In this document: piece after piece, positions 18,418-28,147 of the stretch
Position numbering within the stretch: the first letter of the stretch is position 1
How the letters are laid out: each line of letters opens with the position of its first letter
Assembly (NCBI GenBank): GCA_947500585.1
Contig: CANMSN010000013.1
Coordinates: forward strand, 39,687-103,686
Length of the DNA: 64,000 nucleotides
DNA from: an uncultured Flavobacteriaceae bacterium
GTDB lineage: Bacteria; Bacteroidota; Bacteroidia; Flavobacteriales; Flavobacteriaceae
Direction: 5' to 3'
Program-made: the position numbers and the translations under genes
The notes under the pieces: generated by a model
Databases searched by the model: none
What the model was told of the DNA's origin: nothing
The model's input: the letters and a program-made list of their open reading frames with translations, nothing else

Positions 18418-19482
18418 TTATGGAAGATAAATTTTACCAGAACTATGGTCTTTTAAAGCTCCCGTGACGCTTTTTAAACAATTGTTTTCTTTTCTTAATT
18501 TTAAAACACCCAAAAAACCAAAAATGAGTGCTTCTTTAAATTCAATTAAGCTCTTTTTTAGAATAACAATTTTATTATTTGTTTTACTTTTTAGTTTTTC
18601 AATTAAGTAGGTATTGTAAACGCCACCTCCTGTAATTAATACTGAAACGTTCCTTTTTTTATTAATTTCTGTGGCTAGTTCAATAGCTATATGTTCTACA
18701 AAAGTTTGTAAAATATCTTCTATTTTTAATTGAAATGAATCAATTAAGGGTAAAACAGTTTTTTCAACCCATTCTAACCCCAATGATTTTGGATAGTTTT
18801 CTTTGTAAAAAGGTAACGCATCTAATTTATTTAATAATTCTTGATTTATAATTCCCGTTGAAGCTATTTTTCCTTTATCATCATATTTAAAACCAAGTTT
18901 TTTAACATAATGGTTTAAAACAATATTGGTGGGACAAATATCATAGGCAATGCGTTCATTATTAATTTCTGTTGAAATATTTGCAAATCCGCCTAAATTC
19001 AAACAAAAATCGTATTCGGCAAATAACAACTTGTCACCTATTGGGACTAGTGGCGCTCCTTGACCTCCAAATTCAACATCTTGCACTCTAAAATCGCAAA
19101 CAGTTTTAAGTTGTAAAAGTTTAGCTAAAACGGGTAAATTTCCTATTTGATAGGTGATTCCTTTTTCAGGTTGATGTAATGCCGTATGACCATGCGAACA
19201 AATAGCATCTAAGTTTTTTATATCATATTTTTTAATGAAGCTTAATATTACCTCAGCTAAATAATTGGTGTAATCTTGGTCTATTTTATGTAATTCTTCT
19301 GAAGTTTGAGAGACTAAATTTTTTAATAATTCTTCCCATTTCGTTTCGTAAGCAATAGTTTCAGAATGAAGAATCTCAAAATTCCAATTTGAGTTTTTTG
19401 TAAATTCAACTAAAACTAAATCTATCCCATCCAAAGATGTTCCAGACATCACACCGATAACACGATATTTTTTTTCTTCCAT
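18418..19482 (-). CDS. anmK: Anhydro-N-acetylmuramic acid kinase
   Basis: AnmK phosphorylates and opens 1,6-anhydro-MurNAc, recycling peptidoglycan sugar into MurNAc-6-phosphate. The protein (354 aa from the ATG at 19482) shows the ATP-binding VIGVMSGTSLDGIDLVLVEF, the catalytic-region ICSHGHTALHQP, VCDFRVQDVEFGGQGAPLVPIGD and the later LITGGGVYN. Six additional codons upstream (from 19500) are possible, but the family usually starts a few residues before the VIGVMSGT strand. It is divergent from the acyl-CoA dehydrogenase gene. Confidence 0.94.
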   Translation of the reverse strand: MEEKKYRVIGVMSGTSLDGIDLVLVEFTKNSNWNFEILHSETIAYETKWEELLKNLVSQTSEELHKIDQDYTNYLAEVILSFIKKYDIKNLDAICSHGHTALHQPEKGITYQIGNLPVLAKLLQLKTVCDFRVQDVEFGGQGAPLVPIGDKLLFAEYDFCLNLGGFANISTEINNERIAYDICPTNIVLNHYVKKLGFKYDDKGKIASTGIINQELLNKLDALPFYKENYPKSLGLEWVEKTVLPLIDSFQLKIEDILQTFVEHIAIELATEINKKRNVSVLITGGGVYNTYLIEKLKSKTNNKIVILKKSLIEFKEALIFGFLGVLKLRKENNCLKSVTGALKDHSSGKIYLP

Positions 19483-19529
19483 TTGCTGTAAAAATAACAA
19501 TCCTGATTAAAAAATTCACATCAAAACGC

Positions 19530-19537
19530 TATATTTG
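19530..19537 (+). promoter_or_regulatory. -7 box of the acyl-CoA dehydrogenase gene
   Basis: TATATTTG is a perfect match to the Bacteroidota -7 consensus, 40 bp upstream of the start codon. No clear TTG is seen at the -33 position. Confidence 0.45.
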
Positions 19538-19576
19538 TAAACTTTTTCTAGTAAAACAACAATTTAATTACGAATT

Positions 19577-20719
19577 ATGGATTTTAGCCTTTCAGAAGAA
19601 CATAAAATGATACGTGATGCAGCTCGCGATTTTGCACAAACAGAATTACTACCAGGTGTAATTGAGCGAGACAACAAACAAGAATTCCCAGATGCACTTG
19701 TTAAAAAAATGGGCGCACTTGGTTTTATGGGCATTATGGTTGACCCAAAATATGGCGGAAGCGGTATGGATGCCATTTCTTATGTACTTATTATGGAAGA
19801 ACTATCAAAAATTGATGCATCTGCTTCTGTAATTGTTTCAGTAAATAATTCGTTAGTTTGCTACGGCTTAGAAGCTTACGGAAGTGAAGAACAAAAACAA
19901 AAATACTTGACAAAGCTGGCTACTGGAGAATTTGTGGGCGCTTTTTGCCTAAGTGAACCCGAAGCTGGCAGTGACGCAACATCACAAAAAACTACAGCGA
20001 TAGATAAAGGTGACCATTATATTATTAACGGTACAAAAAACTGGATTACTAGTGGCGGTCGTGCCGATGTTTATTTGGTAATAGCGCAAACCGATAGAGA
20101 TAAAGGATCTCATGGAATAAATGCTTTTATTGTTGAAAAAGGAACAGAAGGATTCCATGTTGGGCCTAAAGAAGACAAACTCGGTATCCGAGGAAGCGAC
20201 ACGCATACACTCCAATTTAATGATGTAAAAGTGCCTAAAGAAAATAGAATTGGCGTTAATGGATCTGGGTTTCGCTTTGCAATGAAAACATTATCTGGCG
20301 GACGCATTGGAATTGCTGCACAAGCTTTAGGAATAGCTTCTGGTGCTTACGAATTAGCTTTAAAATATTCGAAAGAACGTAAAGCTTTTGGTACTGAAAT
20401 ATGTAATCATCAAGCCATAGCTTTCAAATTAGCAGATATGTACACTGATATTGAAGCAGCTCGTTATTTAGTTATGAAATCTGCCTGGGATAAAGATCAA
20501 GGTAATAATTACGATAAATCTAGTGCTATGGCAAAATTATACGCCTCAAAAGTAGCTATGGAACACACCGTTGAAGCCGTACAAATACATGGTGGAAATG
20601 GTTTTGTAAAAGACTATCATGTAGAGCGTTTAATGCGTGATGCTAAAATTACCCAAATTTATGAAGGTACTTCTGAAATTCAAAAAATAGTGATTTCCAG
20701 AAGTATTTTAAGAGGTTAA
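19577..20719 (+). CDS. Acyl-CoA dehydrogenase
   Basis: This FAD-dependent dehydrogenase (380 aa) introduces the alpha-beta double bond of acyl-CoA thioesters in fatty-acid or amino-acid breakdown. The three-domain fold is complete: the N-terminal helical domain, the flavin-contact segment GAFCLSEPEAGSDA, ITSGGRADVYLV, then SGGRIGIAAQALGIA and the C-terminal QIYEGTSEIQKIVISR, with the catalytic Glu in YEGT. It most resembles the short/medium-chain type. Its last 33 coding bases are repeated, with two mismatches, 584 bp downstream on the far side of the next gene. Confidence 0.94.
   Translation: MDFSLSEEHKMIRDAARDFAQTELLPGVIERDNKQEFPDALVKKMGALGFMGIMVDPKYGGSGMDAISYVLIMEELSKIDASASVIVSVNNSLVCYGLEAYGSEEQKQKYLTKLATGEFVGAFCLSEPEAGSDATSQKTTAIDKGDHYIINGTKNWITSGGRADVYLVIAQTDRDKGSHGINAFIVEKGTEGFHVGPKEDKLGIRGSDTHTLQFNDVKVPKENRIGVNGSGFRFAMKTLSGGRIGIAAQALGIASGAYELALKYSKERKAFGTEICNHQAIAFKLADMYTDIEAARYLVMKSAWDKDQGNNYDKSSAMAKLYASKVAMEHTVEAVQIHGGNGFVKDYHVERLMRDAKITQIYEGTSEIQKIVISRSILRG
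20664..20696. repeat. 33-bp direct repeat, copy 1 (inside the 3' end of the acyl-CoA dehydrogenase gene)
   Basis: This stretch recurs at 21248-21280 with 31 of 33 bases identical; the last 22 bases are a perfect match. The two copies bracket the orphan gene at 20716-21198. Confidence 0.85.
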
Positions 20720-21198
20720 TTCTTATGCTTAATTAAAACAATATAATCCCCATTCCAACGTAATATATTATAAATCTTTATTCTATTCGACCTTTCTCCA
20801 TTCCAAGGTATTTTACTGTAATGGATTGTTACTTTTCCTTTTTCATATTCAAACTGAGTAATATCATATATAATTTCTCCAACTGGACAAAAGATATATT
20901 TTTCATGTCTAACATTTGGGATCGAATCAAAACTTATTAAATCCTTAAAATCTTTATCTTCAAAAATAACATCAACATCTTCTTTGGGCACTATAATATC
21001 ATTGTTCTTATAAAGCTCTATAAAATCTGATTTAATAGCTTTTATTGATTTCAAACAAAGAGTATCTCTATCTAACCACCTACTTTGAAATTCTGGGGTC
21101 CACTTATTGCTTATTAAAATATTCAATGAATCTATACTTTGAGAAAGTAATGCTGGAGAATTAATTATAAGGCAGAAAGCAAATACTAAAAATTTCAT
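20716..21198 (-). CDS. Uncharacterised exported protein
   Basis: This is a 160-aa protein I do not recognise. It starts with a probable signal peptide (MKFLVFAFCLIINSPALLSQ). The mature part is charged and rich in Ile/Lys/Asp (about 140 residues), with no Cys cluster or repeat and a C-terminus rich in Trp/Asn (NILRWNGDYIVLIKHKN). The gene is convergent with the acyl-CoA dehydrogenase gene and overlaps its stop by 4 bp. It is bracketed by a 33-bp direct repeat derived from the dehydrogenase 3' end, which suggests a later insertion here. Confidence 0.6.
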   Translation of the reverse strand: MKFLVFAFCLIINSPALLSQSIDSLNILISNKWTPEFQSRWLDRDTLCLKSIKAIKSDFIELYKNNDIIVPKEDVDVIFEDKDFKDLISFDSIPNVRHEKYIFCPVGEIIYDITQFEYEKGKVTIHYSKIPWNGERSNRIKIYNILRWNGDYIVLIKHKN

Positions 21199-21247
21199 TG
21201 TTATACTATATTACAATTTAAAAATACTAAAATGACCTAAATTGATT

Positions 21248-21280
21248 AAGGTAATTCAGAAATTCAAAAAATAGTGATTT
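21248..21280. repeat. 33-bp direct repeat, copy 2 (intergenic)
   Basis: This is a non-coding copy of the last coding bases of the acyl-CoA dehydrogenase gene (20664-20696), with mismatches at two positions. It lies between the start of the orphan exported-protein gene and the stop of the antiporter gene. Confidence 0.85.
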
Positions 21281-21283
21281 TTT

Positions 21284-22531
21284 TTAATTTATTTGTTCAA
21301 AACGCTTAACTAATTTTCCAACGGTAAGACCTTGAACTAAAATTGAAAACACAACAATTACATAAGTAATTACTAAAAACAAATCGCGTTGCATAGTTTC
21401 GGTTAATCCCAAAGCTAGTGCAATTGAAATTCCCCCTCTTAAACCGCCCCATGTCATTATCAAATTGGTTTTTGGCACAAAGTCTAATTTCTTTTTAAAA
21501 AGACTAATTGGTAGTAATAATGATAAATAACGGCATATTAAAACTACAGGAACAGTAATTAATCCTGCAATAACATATTCTGTTTCAAAAGTAAGAACAA
21601 GTATTTCCATACCTATTAAAACAAATAGTATGGTGTTTAATAGAATATCTATAAGTTCCCAAAATTTATCCACATAACTTTCTGTAATTTCACTCATAGC
21701 AGCATCTCTAACCGTATCATTACCAACTACTAATCCAGCTGTAACCATTGCTAAAGGTGCTGATAAATGTAATTTATGCGCTATAACCGTTCCTCCCATA
21801 ACTGCTGCTAAGGTTATTATAACTTCAATATCATAATCGTTAATAGACTTCATTAATCTATATGAAATCCAACCTAAAAATCCACCGAGCAAAATTCCAC
21901 CAAAAACTTCTTTTCCAAATAATTTAAATACATCAAAAGCTTCAATTTCTCCAGTTCCTAATAATGCAATTTGAAAAATGGTTAAAAACACAACAACCCC
22001 AACACCATCATTAAACAGAGATTCTCCAACAATTTTTGTTTCCAACTTTTTAGGCACACCTGCTTTTTTTAAAATCCCTAAAACTGCAATGGGATCGGTT
22101 GGCGATATTAATGCTCCAAAAAGCAAACAATAAATAAAACTAACATCTAAACCAATTAATTTAAGCACATAAAAAACGGCTCCTCCAACCAAAAAAGTAG
22201 ACACTAATACACCAAATGTTGAAAATAATAAAACAGGCCACCGCTGTACCTTTAATTGCTGAAAATTAGTATGTAAAGCGCCTGCAAATAGCAAAAAACT
22301 CAACATGATATCTAATAAAACTGTTTTAAAATCTATTTGAGTTATAATGAATCTTTCGGCATCTAGTAAAGTAGAATCGAAATAGCTTAAAACGAAAACA
22401 ACAAACGTAAAAACGATGGTTATTAGCATTAAGCCTATAGTGTTTGGTAGTTTTAGAAAACGTACATTTATATAACCGAATGCAGCAGAAAGCACTACTA
22501 ATATTGTAATAATAGAGAAGTAATCTGTCAT
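21284..22531 (-). CDS. Na+/H+ antiporter, CPA1 (NhaP) family
   Basis: This 415-aa membrane protein has about 12 predicted helices and exchanges Na+ or K+ for protons. Typical CPA1 stretches are LLFAGALHTNFQQLK, LFGALISPTDPIAVLGILK, the ion-binding region ESLFNDGVGVVVFLTIF and MTWGGLRGGISIALALGL near the C-terminus. There is no long cytoplasmic regulatory tail. It is divergent from the arsenosugar locus and the second sodium exporter in the window. Confidence 0.93.
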   Translation of the reverse strand: MTDYFSIITILVVLSAAFGYINVRFLKLPNTIGLMLITIVFTFVVFVLSYFDSTLLDAERFIITQIDFKTVLLDIMLSFLLFAGALHTNFQQLKVQRWPVLLFSTFGVLVSTFLVGGAVFYVLKLIGLDVSFIYCLLFGALISPTDPIAVLGILKKAGVPKKLETKIVGESLFNDGVGVVVFLTIFQIALLGTGEIEAFDVFKLFGKEVFGGILLGGFLGWISYRLMKSINDYDIEVIITLAAVMGGTVIAHKLHLSAPLAMVTAGLVVGNDTVRDAAMSEITESYVDKFWELIDILLNTILFVLIGMEILVLTFETEYVIAGLITVPVVLICRYLSLLLPISLFKKKLDFVPKTNLIMTWGGLRGGISIALALGLTETMQRDLFLVITYVIVVFSILVQGLTVGKLVKRFEQIN

Positions 22532-22708
22532 ATAACTAAACCTTTTAACAGCTAAAATAAAGCATCTCTAGCCATATTTTAAATTATAGAATTAATTTTT
22601 ATTAAAACTTAGAAAATAAAAACACTCCTTAAATCTAAAATTTTGTTAAGTATTATTAAATTACTCGACAAAAGTTTAATAGATTTTTATCTTTAAAAAA
22701 ATATTTTT

Positions 22709-23044
22709 ATGCAAAAGACATACTACGATCCAGCTGATTTAAAAAAGTTCGGAAAAATAAGTGAATGGAATCAAGAATTAGGTCATAAGTTTTTCGAATA
22801 TTATGGAAAAGTCTTTGAAGAAGGTGCACTTTCAGCAAGAGAAAAATCATTAATTGCATTAGCCGTTGCACATACTGAACAATGTCCTTATTGTATTGAT
22901 GCCTTCACAAAAGATGGTCTTGAACGTGGTATTACAAAAGAAGAAATGATGGAAGCCTTACACGTAGGAGCAGCCATAAAAGGTGGCGCTACCCTTGTAC
23001 ATGGGGTACAAATGATGAATAAAGTTAATAAACTAGATATGTAA
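22709..23044 (+). CDS. AhpD-like carboxymuconolactone decarboxylase family protein of arsenosugar locus
   Basis: This 111-aa protein has the all-helical AhpD fold. The redox motif EQCPYCIDAF (CxxC) is followed by the ALHVGAAIKGGATLVHG helix. Members found beside arsS and arsM are annotated as arsenosugar biosynthesis-associated peroxidase-like proteins. Here it stands 103 bp upstream of arsS, separated by a dispersed repeat. A role in reducing an arsenic or peroxide intermediate is inferred from context. As an isolated gene it would only be called a carboxymuconolactone decarboxylase family protein. Confidence 0.85.
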   Translation: MQKTYYDPADLKKFGKISEWNQELGHKFFEYYGKVFEEGALSAREKSLIALAVAHTEQCPYCIDAFTKDGLERGITKEEMMEALHVGAAIKGGATLVHGVQMMNKVNKLDM

Positions 23045-23082
23045 GTAGCCTGTTAATTTTGTTTTACAAAATTTTACAGATC

Positions 23083-23137
23083 ACTTATCCTGAGCGGCTA
23101 GTATTGAGCGAAGTCGAAATAAGTCGAAGGATCTTAT
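23083..23137. repeat. Dispersed intergenic repeat fragment
   Basis: The GAGCGAAGTCGAAATAAGTCG-like stretch, with TCCTGAGCGGC before it and GAAGGATCT after it, resembles a short element scattered through many flavobacterial genomes (recalled, not searched). ATCCT near the left end pairs with AGGAT near the right end. It sits between the AhpD-like gene and arsS. Confidence 0.5.
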
Positions 23138-23147
23138 AAAAATAAAT

Positions 23148-24203
<1,056 letters not shown>

Positions 24204-24211
24204 CTTTTATT

Positions 24212-24706
24212 ATGAAACGAATTATACCTTGCTTTTTTATATTATTCACCTTTTTGGGATTTTCTCAAAAGAAGATTTCTAAATTATTAAAGCAACATAA
24301 TACTGAAAGCATCCCATACATTTCTGTTGAAGAATTAAAAAATGAAGCTGACAATTTTATTTTATTAGATTCAAGAGAACAAAAAGAATATAAAACCAGC
24401 CATATTAAAGATGCTGTTCATGTTGGTTACGATTTTTTTAATTTAGATTCAATTACAAAAAGTTTACCTAATAAAGATTCAAAAATTGTAGTGTATTGTT
24501 CTGTTGGCATACGATCTGAAGATATCGCTGAAAAACTAAAAAAAGTAGGATACAATAATATTTACAACCTTTACGGCGGTATTTTTGAATGGAAAAGTAC
24601 TGACAATAAAGTTTATAACGCTCATGAAATAGAAACAGATAGCATACATACGTTTTCAAAAGAATGGAGCAAATGGCTAAGAAAAGGCACAAAAATTTAT
24701 GACTAA
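24212..24706 (+). CDS. Exported rhodanese-like protein
   Basis: This is a single rhodanese domain (164 aa from the ATG at 24212) with an N-terminal signal peptide (MKRIIPCFFILFTFLGFSQ). The active-site loop CSVGIRS follows the strand KIVVYC, and FILLDSREQKEYKTSHIKDAVHVGY is the usual rhodanese N-terminal half. An upstream in-frame start at 24182 would overlap arsS and put extra residues before the signal peptide, so it is rejected. It lies between arsS and the glycosyltransferase gene, which it overlaps by 8 bp. A sulfur- or arsenic-handling role in the periplasm is inference. Confidence 0.87.
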   Translation: MKRIIPCFFILFTFLGFSQKKISKLLKQHNTESIPYISVEELKNEADNFILLDSREQKEYKTSHIKDAVHVGYDFFNLDSITKSLPNKDSKIVVYCSVGIRSEDIAEKLKKVGYNNIYNLYGGIFEWKSTDNKVYNAHEIETDSIHTFSKEWSKWLRKGTKIYD

Positions 24707-25325
24707 GGAACTCATTATTGTTTTTGTAAAAAACATAAAACTAGGCAAAGTTAAAACCCGATTAGCTAAAACCATTGGTAACCAAGGTGCTTTTGATGTG
24801 TATAGCGAATTGGTAAAAGTTACTGAATTAGCTACTAAAAACATTACTACTGATAAGCGTATTTATTTTTCTGATGCCGTTATAGATTCTAAATGGAAAA
24901 CCGATTTTAAAACAGTTCAGGAAGGTGAGAATTTAGGTGAACGCATGAAAAATGCTTTTATTGACGGTTTTAAAAGTGGCTATAATCGTATTGTTTTAAT
25001 AGGCTCCGATTTACCTGATATAAAACCCGAACATCTTGAAAACGGGTTGAAAGCACTACATACAAATGAAGTCGTTTTTGGTCCTGCAGAAGATGGCGGG
25101 TATTATTTAATCGGACTTACTAAAATGCACAACTTTATTTTTGAAAATAAACCTTGGAGTGAATCTCATCTTTTGCATAACACACTTGAAGAATTAAAAC
25201 AAAACAACATTAATTTTAAATTACTAGAAACGCTAAATGACATTGATACTTTTGAAGATTTAGTAGCATCAAATTTTTATAAAAACAGTATAGAATTACA
25301 AACTAAAATTCAGCAATTAATATGA
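24699..25325 (+). CDS. TIGR04282-type arsenosugar biosynthesis glycosyltransferase
   Basis: This 208-aa GT-A fold protein belongs to the DUF2064 type formerly called rSAM-associated transferase 1. Visible features are the nucleotide-binding N-terminus IVFVKNIKLGKVKTRLAKTIG, LIGSDLPDIKPEHL, which provides the DxD-like acidic site, and VFGPAEDGGYYLIGL. It overlaps both neighbours (8 bp and 4 bp), so it is translationally coupled within the arsenosugar operon. The sugar donor and acceptor cannot be read from the sequence. Confidence 0.9.
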   Translation: MTKELIIVFVKNIKLGKVKTRLAKTIGNQGAFDVYSELVKVTELATKNITTDKRIYFSDAVIDSKWKTDFKTVQEGENLGERMKNAFIDGFKSGYNRIVLIGSDLPDIKPEHLENGLKALHTNEVVFGPAEDGGYYLIGLTKMHNFIFENKPWSESHLLHNTLEELKQNNINFKLLETLNDIDTFEDLVASNFYKNSIELQTKIQQLI

Positions 25326-26134
25326 TTAAACTTATAACAGAAACCGTTGATTATTTAAAAGAAAAAGGTTTTGAAAAACCAGAAATCGGAATCATTCTGG
25401 GTACAGGATTAGGTCAGTTAATCAATGAAATTACTATCCTAAAAGAAGTTAGTTATAATCATATCCCTAATTTTCCAACAGCCACAGTAGAATTTCATAC
25501 AGGGAAACTTATTTATGGCGAATTAGAAGAAAAAAAGGTAATCGTTATGCAAGGGCGCTTTCATATATATGAAGGTTATACTTTGCAAGATGTAACTTTC
25601 CCTGTTCGAATTATGGAAAAATTAGGTATTAAAACCTTACTGGTTTCAAATGCTGCTGGCGCTATCAATTTAAACTTTAAAAAAGCAGAATTAATGCTTA
25701 TTGAAGATCATATTAATCTTCAAGGAAGTTCGCCTTTAGCCTTTAAAGGTGTCGAAAAATTGGGTGAACGTTTTACTGATATGAGTGCTCCTTACGATGC
25801 TGAAATAAATTCAAAATTTAAAAAAATCGCGAAAGCGCATAATATTAAATTACATGAAGGTGTTTATGCTAGTGTTGTTGGTCCACAATTAGAAACCAGA
25901 GCAGAATATCGTATGTTAAAACTCATTGGAGCTGATGCTGTTGGAATGAGTACAGTACCAGAAATTATAGTAGCCAATCATTTAAAACTAAAAGCTACTG
26001 CTATATCTGTTTTAACTGATGAATGTGATCCAGATAATTTAGAACCTGTAAATATTGCTGATATTATTGCAAATGCGGCAAAAGCAGAACCAAATATGAT
26101 TACACTTTTTAAAGAGCTAATAAAAACCCTTTAA
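25322..26134 (+). CDS. Purine-nucleoside phosphorylase
   Basis: This 270-aa trimeric-type PNP cleaves purine nucleosides with phosphate. Motifs are IGIILGTGLGQL (phosphate loop), FHTGKLIYGELEEKKVIVMQGRFHIYEGY, VSNAAGAIN, the base site GVYASVVGPQLETRAEYRML and GADAVGMSTVPEIIVANH. The length is normal. It overlaps the glycosyltransferase gene by 4 bp and precedes arsM. Because ArsS makes a 5'-deoxyadenosyl-arsenical nucleoside, a phosphorylase here could release adenine to free the arsenic-bearing ribose. That link is inference from context; general purine salvage is the alternative. Confidence 0.92.
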   Translation: MIKLITETVDYLKEKGFEKPEIGIILGTGLGQLINEITILKEVSYNHIPNFPTATVEFHTGKLIYGELEEKKVIVMQGRFHIYEGYTLQDVTFPVRIMEKLGIKTLLVSNAAGAINLNFKKAELMLIEDHINLQGSSPLAFKGVEKLGERFTDMSAPYDAEINSKFKKIAKAHNIKLHEGVYASVVGPQLETRAEYRMLKLIGADAVGMSTVPEIIVANHLKLKATAISVLTDECDPDNLEPVNIADIIANAAKAEPNMITLFKELIKTL

Positions 26135-26214
26135 TCATGTAATATTTGTTACACTCTATTAACTGTAGTGTGCTTACCTTTATTCAACAAAATATTTTAT
26201 ATAAAAAATTTAAA

Positions 26215-27183
26215 ATGAGCTATTTAGAAACCACACACGATATATATAAAGAAGCAGCCTTAACACCAGATGTAGGCTTGTGTTGTACCACAAATCCTAT
26301 TTGGGAATTACCTGGTTTAAAAATCCCTAAAATCATGCAAGAAATGAATTATGGGTGTGGTAGTACCGTGTATGCTCGCGATTTAACAAATAACCCAAAA
26401 ATGCTTTATGTAGGTGTTGGCGGTGGCATGGAGTTGTTACAATTTGCATATTTTAATCGTCAAAAAAATGGTGTTGTAGGTATAGATGTGGTAGATGAAA
26501 TGTTAGAAGCTTCTCACAAAAACTTTATTGAAGCCGAAGCTCAAAACCCATGGTTTAAAAGTGAATTTGTTGATTTAAAAAAAGGAGATGCATTAAATCT
26601 TCCTGTTGAAGATAATAGTATTGACGTGGCTGCACAAAATTGCTTGTTCAATATTTTTAAAGCAGAAGATTTAAAAAAAGCCATAGCAGAAATGTATAGG
26701 GTGTTAAAACCACATGGAAAACTGGTAATGAGCGACCCTACTTGCGAGCAACCTATGAATGATGCGTTACGCAATGACGAACGTTTAAGAGCGTTATGCT
26801 TAAGCGGAAGCTTACCAATTGCTGAATACGTTAAAGCGTTAACTGATGCTGGTTTTGGAACTATTGAAATTAGAGCGAGAAAACCATACAGAATTTTAGA
26901 TTCGAAAAACTATCCTACTGAAGAATTAATTTATATAGAATCTATAGAAGTAGCCGCTATAAAAGATCCAATGCCAGAAGACGGACCTTGCATTTTCACA
27001 GGAAAAGCAGCTATTTATTATGGTTCTGAAGATTATTTTGATGATAAAAAAGGACATATTTTGCTTAAAAATCAGCCACTAGCTATTTGTGATAAAACTG
27101 CTGGAGCTTTGGCTTCATTAAACAGAGATGATATTTTTATTAGTAAATCTACCTATCATTACGATGGCGGAGGGTGTTGTTAG
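26215..27183 (+). CDS. arsM: Arsenosugar biosynthesis arsenite methyltransferase ArsM
   Basis: ArsM methylates arsenite using S-adenosylmethionine, supplying dimethylarsenic to ArsS. The 322-aa protein (ATG at 26215) has the SAM-binding glycine loop MLYVGVGGGMELLQFAYF and a Cys pair, GLCCTTN, near the N-terminus. It also has YGCGSTVY, AAQNCLFNIF and a C-terminal YDGGGCC tail. The several cysteines fit As(III) coordination. A longer frame from 26146 uses a TTG and adds residues unlike the family start, so ATG 26215 is chosen. It is preceded by an 80-bp gap after the PNP gene. Confidence 0.92.
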   Translation: MSYLETTHDIYKEAALTPDVGLCCTTNPIWELPGLKIPKIMQEMNYGCGSTVYARDLTNNPKMLYVGVGGGMELLQFAYFNRQKNGVVGIDVVDEMLEASHKNFIEAEAQNPWFKSEFVDLKKGDALNLPVEDNSIDVAAQNCLFNIFKAEDLKKAIAEMYRVLKPHGKLVMSDPTCEQPMNDALRNDERLRALCLSGSLPIAEYVKALTDAGFGTIEIRARKPYRILDSKNYPTEELIYIESIEVAAIKDPMPEDGPCIFTGKAAIYYGSEDYFDDKKGHILLKNQPLAICDKTAGALASLNRDDIFISKSTYHYDGGGCC

Positions 27184-27221
27184 GTGATAATCATAAATAG
27201 ATTAAATCACTCAACATGAAA

Positions 27222-27252
27222 GACCTTACAGGTTTTAAAAACCTGTCAGGTC
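27222..27252. repeat. Palindromic intergenic repeat (REP-like), copy 1
   Basis: GACCTTACAGGTTTT pairs with AAAACCTGTCAGGTC with one mismatch, giving a hairpin with almost no loop. A close relative lies at 29028-29057. Together they bracket the desaturase-like and DUF547 genes. There is no long T run, so it is not a classical terminator. Confidence 0.7.
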
Positions 27253-27262
27253 TAAAATAAAT

Positions 27263-28147
27263 ATGAGTAAATACATAGAAATAATAAAAAACTCTTATTC
27301 TGGTTATTGGAATTATCTAAAAAACGAGATACTCTTCCAAAACCACTGGGATAATTACTTTTATGGTTTAATTATTATTTCGCTTTTAGTTTGGGGTTTA
27401 GAAATTCTATTTCCGTGGCGAAAAAACCAATCTATTTTTAGGAAAGATTTTTGGTTAGATACGTTTTACATGTTCTTCAATTTTTTCCTATTAAATCTAA
27501 TTGTTTTAATTGCACTTTCAAATACTGCATCTGCTTTTTTAAATGATATTTTAAAAAATATTGGATTATCACTTTCCAATTTTCAGTTATTTGATTCAGA
27601 CGATTTACCAAAATGGTTGGGTTTGCTTATTTTCTTTTTAGTAAGTGACTTTGTACAATGGAATACCCACAGATTGTTACATCGTGTCCCTTTTTTATGG
27701 AATTTTCATAAAGTACATCATTCAGTAAAAGAAATGGGGTTTGCAGCACACTTGCGTTATCATTGGATGGAACCGGTGGTTTATAAATCTTTACTTTATA
27801 TTCCTATGGCATTAATTGCTAATTACAAGGCTCAAGATGTTGCTATTGTTTATTTTTTTAGCATTATTATAGGGCATTTAAACCACGCCAATTTAGGTTG
27901 GGATTACTACATTTTTAAATATATTTTTAATAATCCGAAAATGCACATTTGGCATCACGCCAAAGAACTTCCCAAAAATGTTAGGTTTGGTGTTAACTAC
28001 GGACTAACTTTAAGCCTTTGGGATTATATTTTTAAAACAAATTACGTTCCAAGCAGTGGAAGAGATATTGAATTAGGTTTTAAAAATGATGAGCAGTTCC
28101 CCAAAGATTTTATTAATCAGGAATTATATCCTCTAAATAAAAAATGA
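27263..28147 (+). CDS. Sterol desaturase / fatty acid hydroxylase family membrane protein
   Basis: This 294-aa membrane protein of the integral-membrane di-iron hydroxylase superfamily has about four or five helices. The histidine clusters are all present: HRLLHR, HKVHHS, GHLNHANLG and MHIWHHAKE. They ligate the two irons that activate oxygen. Family members hydroxylate or desaturate lipid-like substrates. It lies in the arsenosugar locus between arsM and DUF547, so it may modify a lipid linked to the arsenosugar. That is inference; the substrate cannot be read from the sequence. It overlaps the next gene by 4 bp. Confidence 0.88.
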   Translation: MSKYIEIIKNSYSGYWNYLKNEILFQNHWDNYFYGLIIISLLVWGLEILFPWRKNQSIFRKDFWLDTFYMFFNFFLLNLIVLIALSNTASAFLNDILKNIGLSLSNFQLFDSDDLPKWLGLLIFFLVSDFVQWNTHRLLHRVPFLWNFHKVHHSVKEMGFAAHLRYHWMEPVVYKSLLYIPMALIANYKAQDVAIVYFFSIIIGHLNHANLGWDYYIFKYIFNNPKMHIWHHAKELPKNVRFGVNYGLTLSLWDYIFKTNYVPSSGRDIELGFKNDEQFPKDFINQELYPLNKK

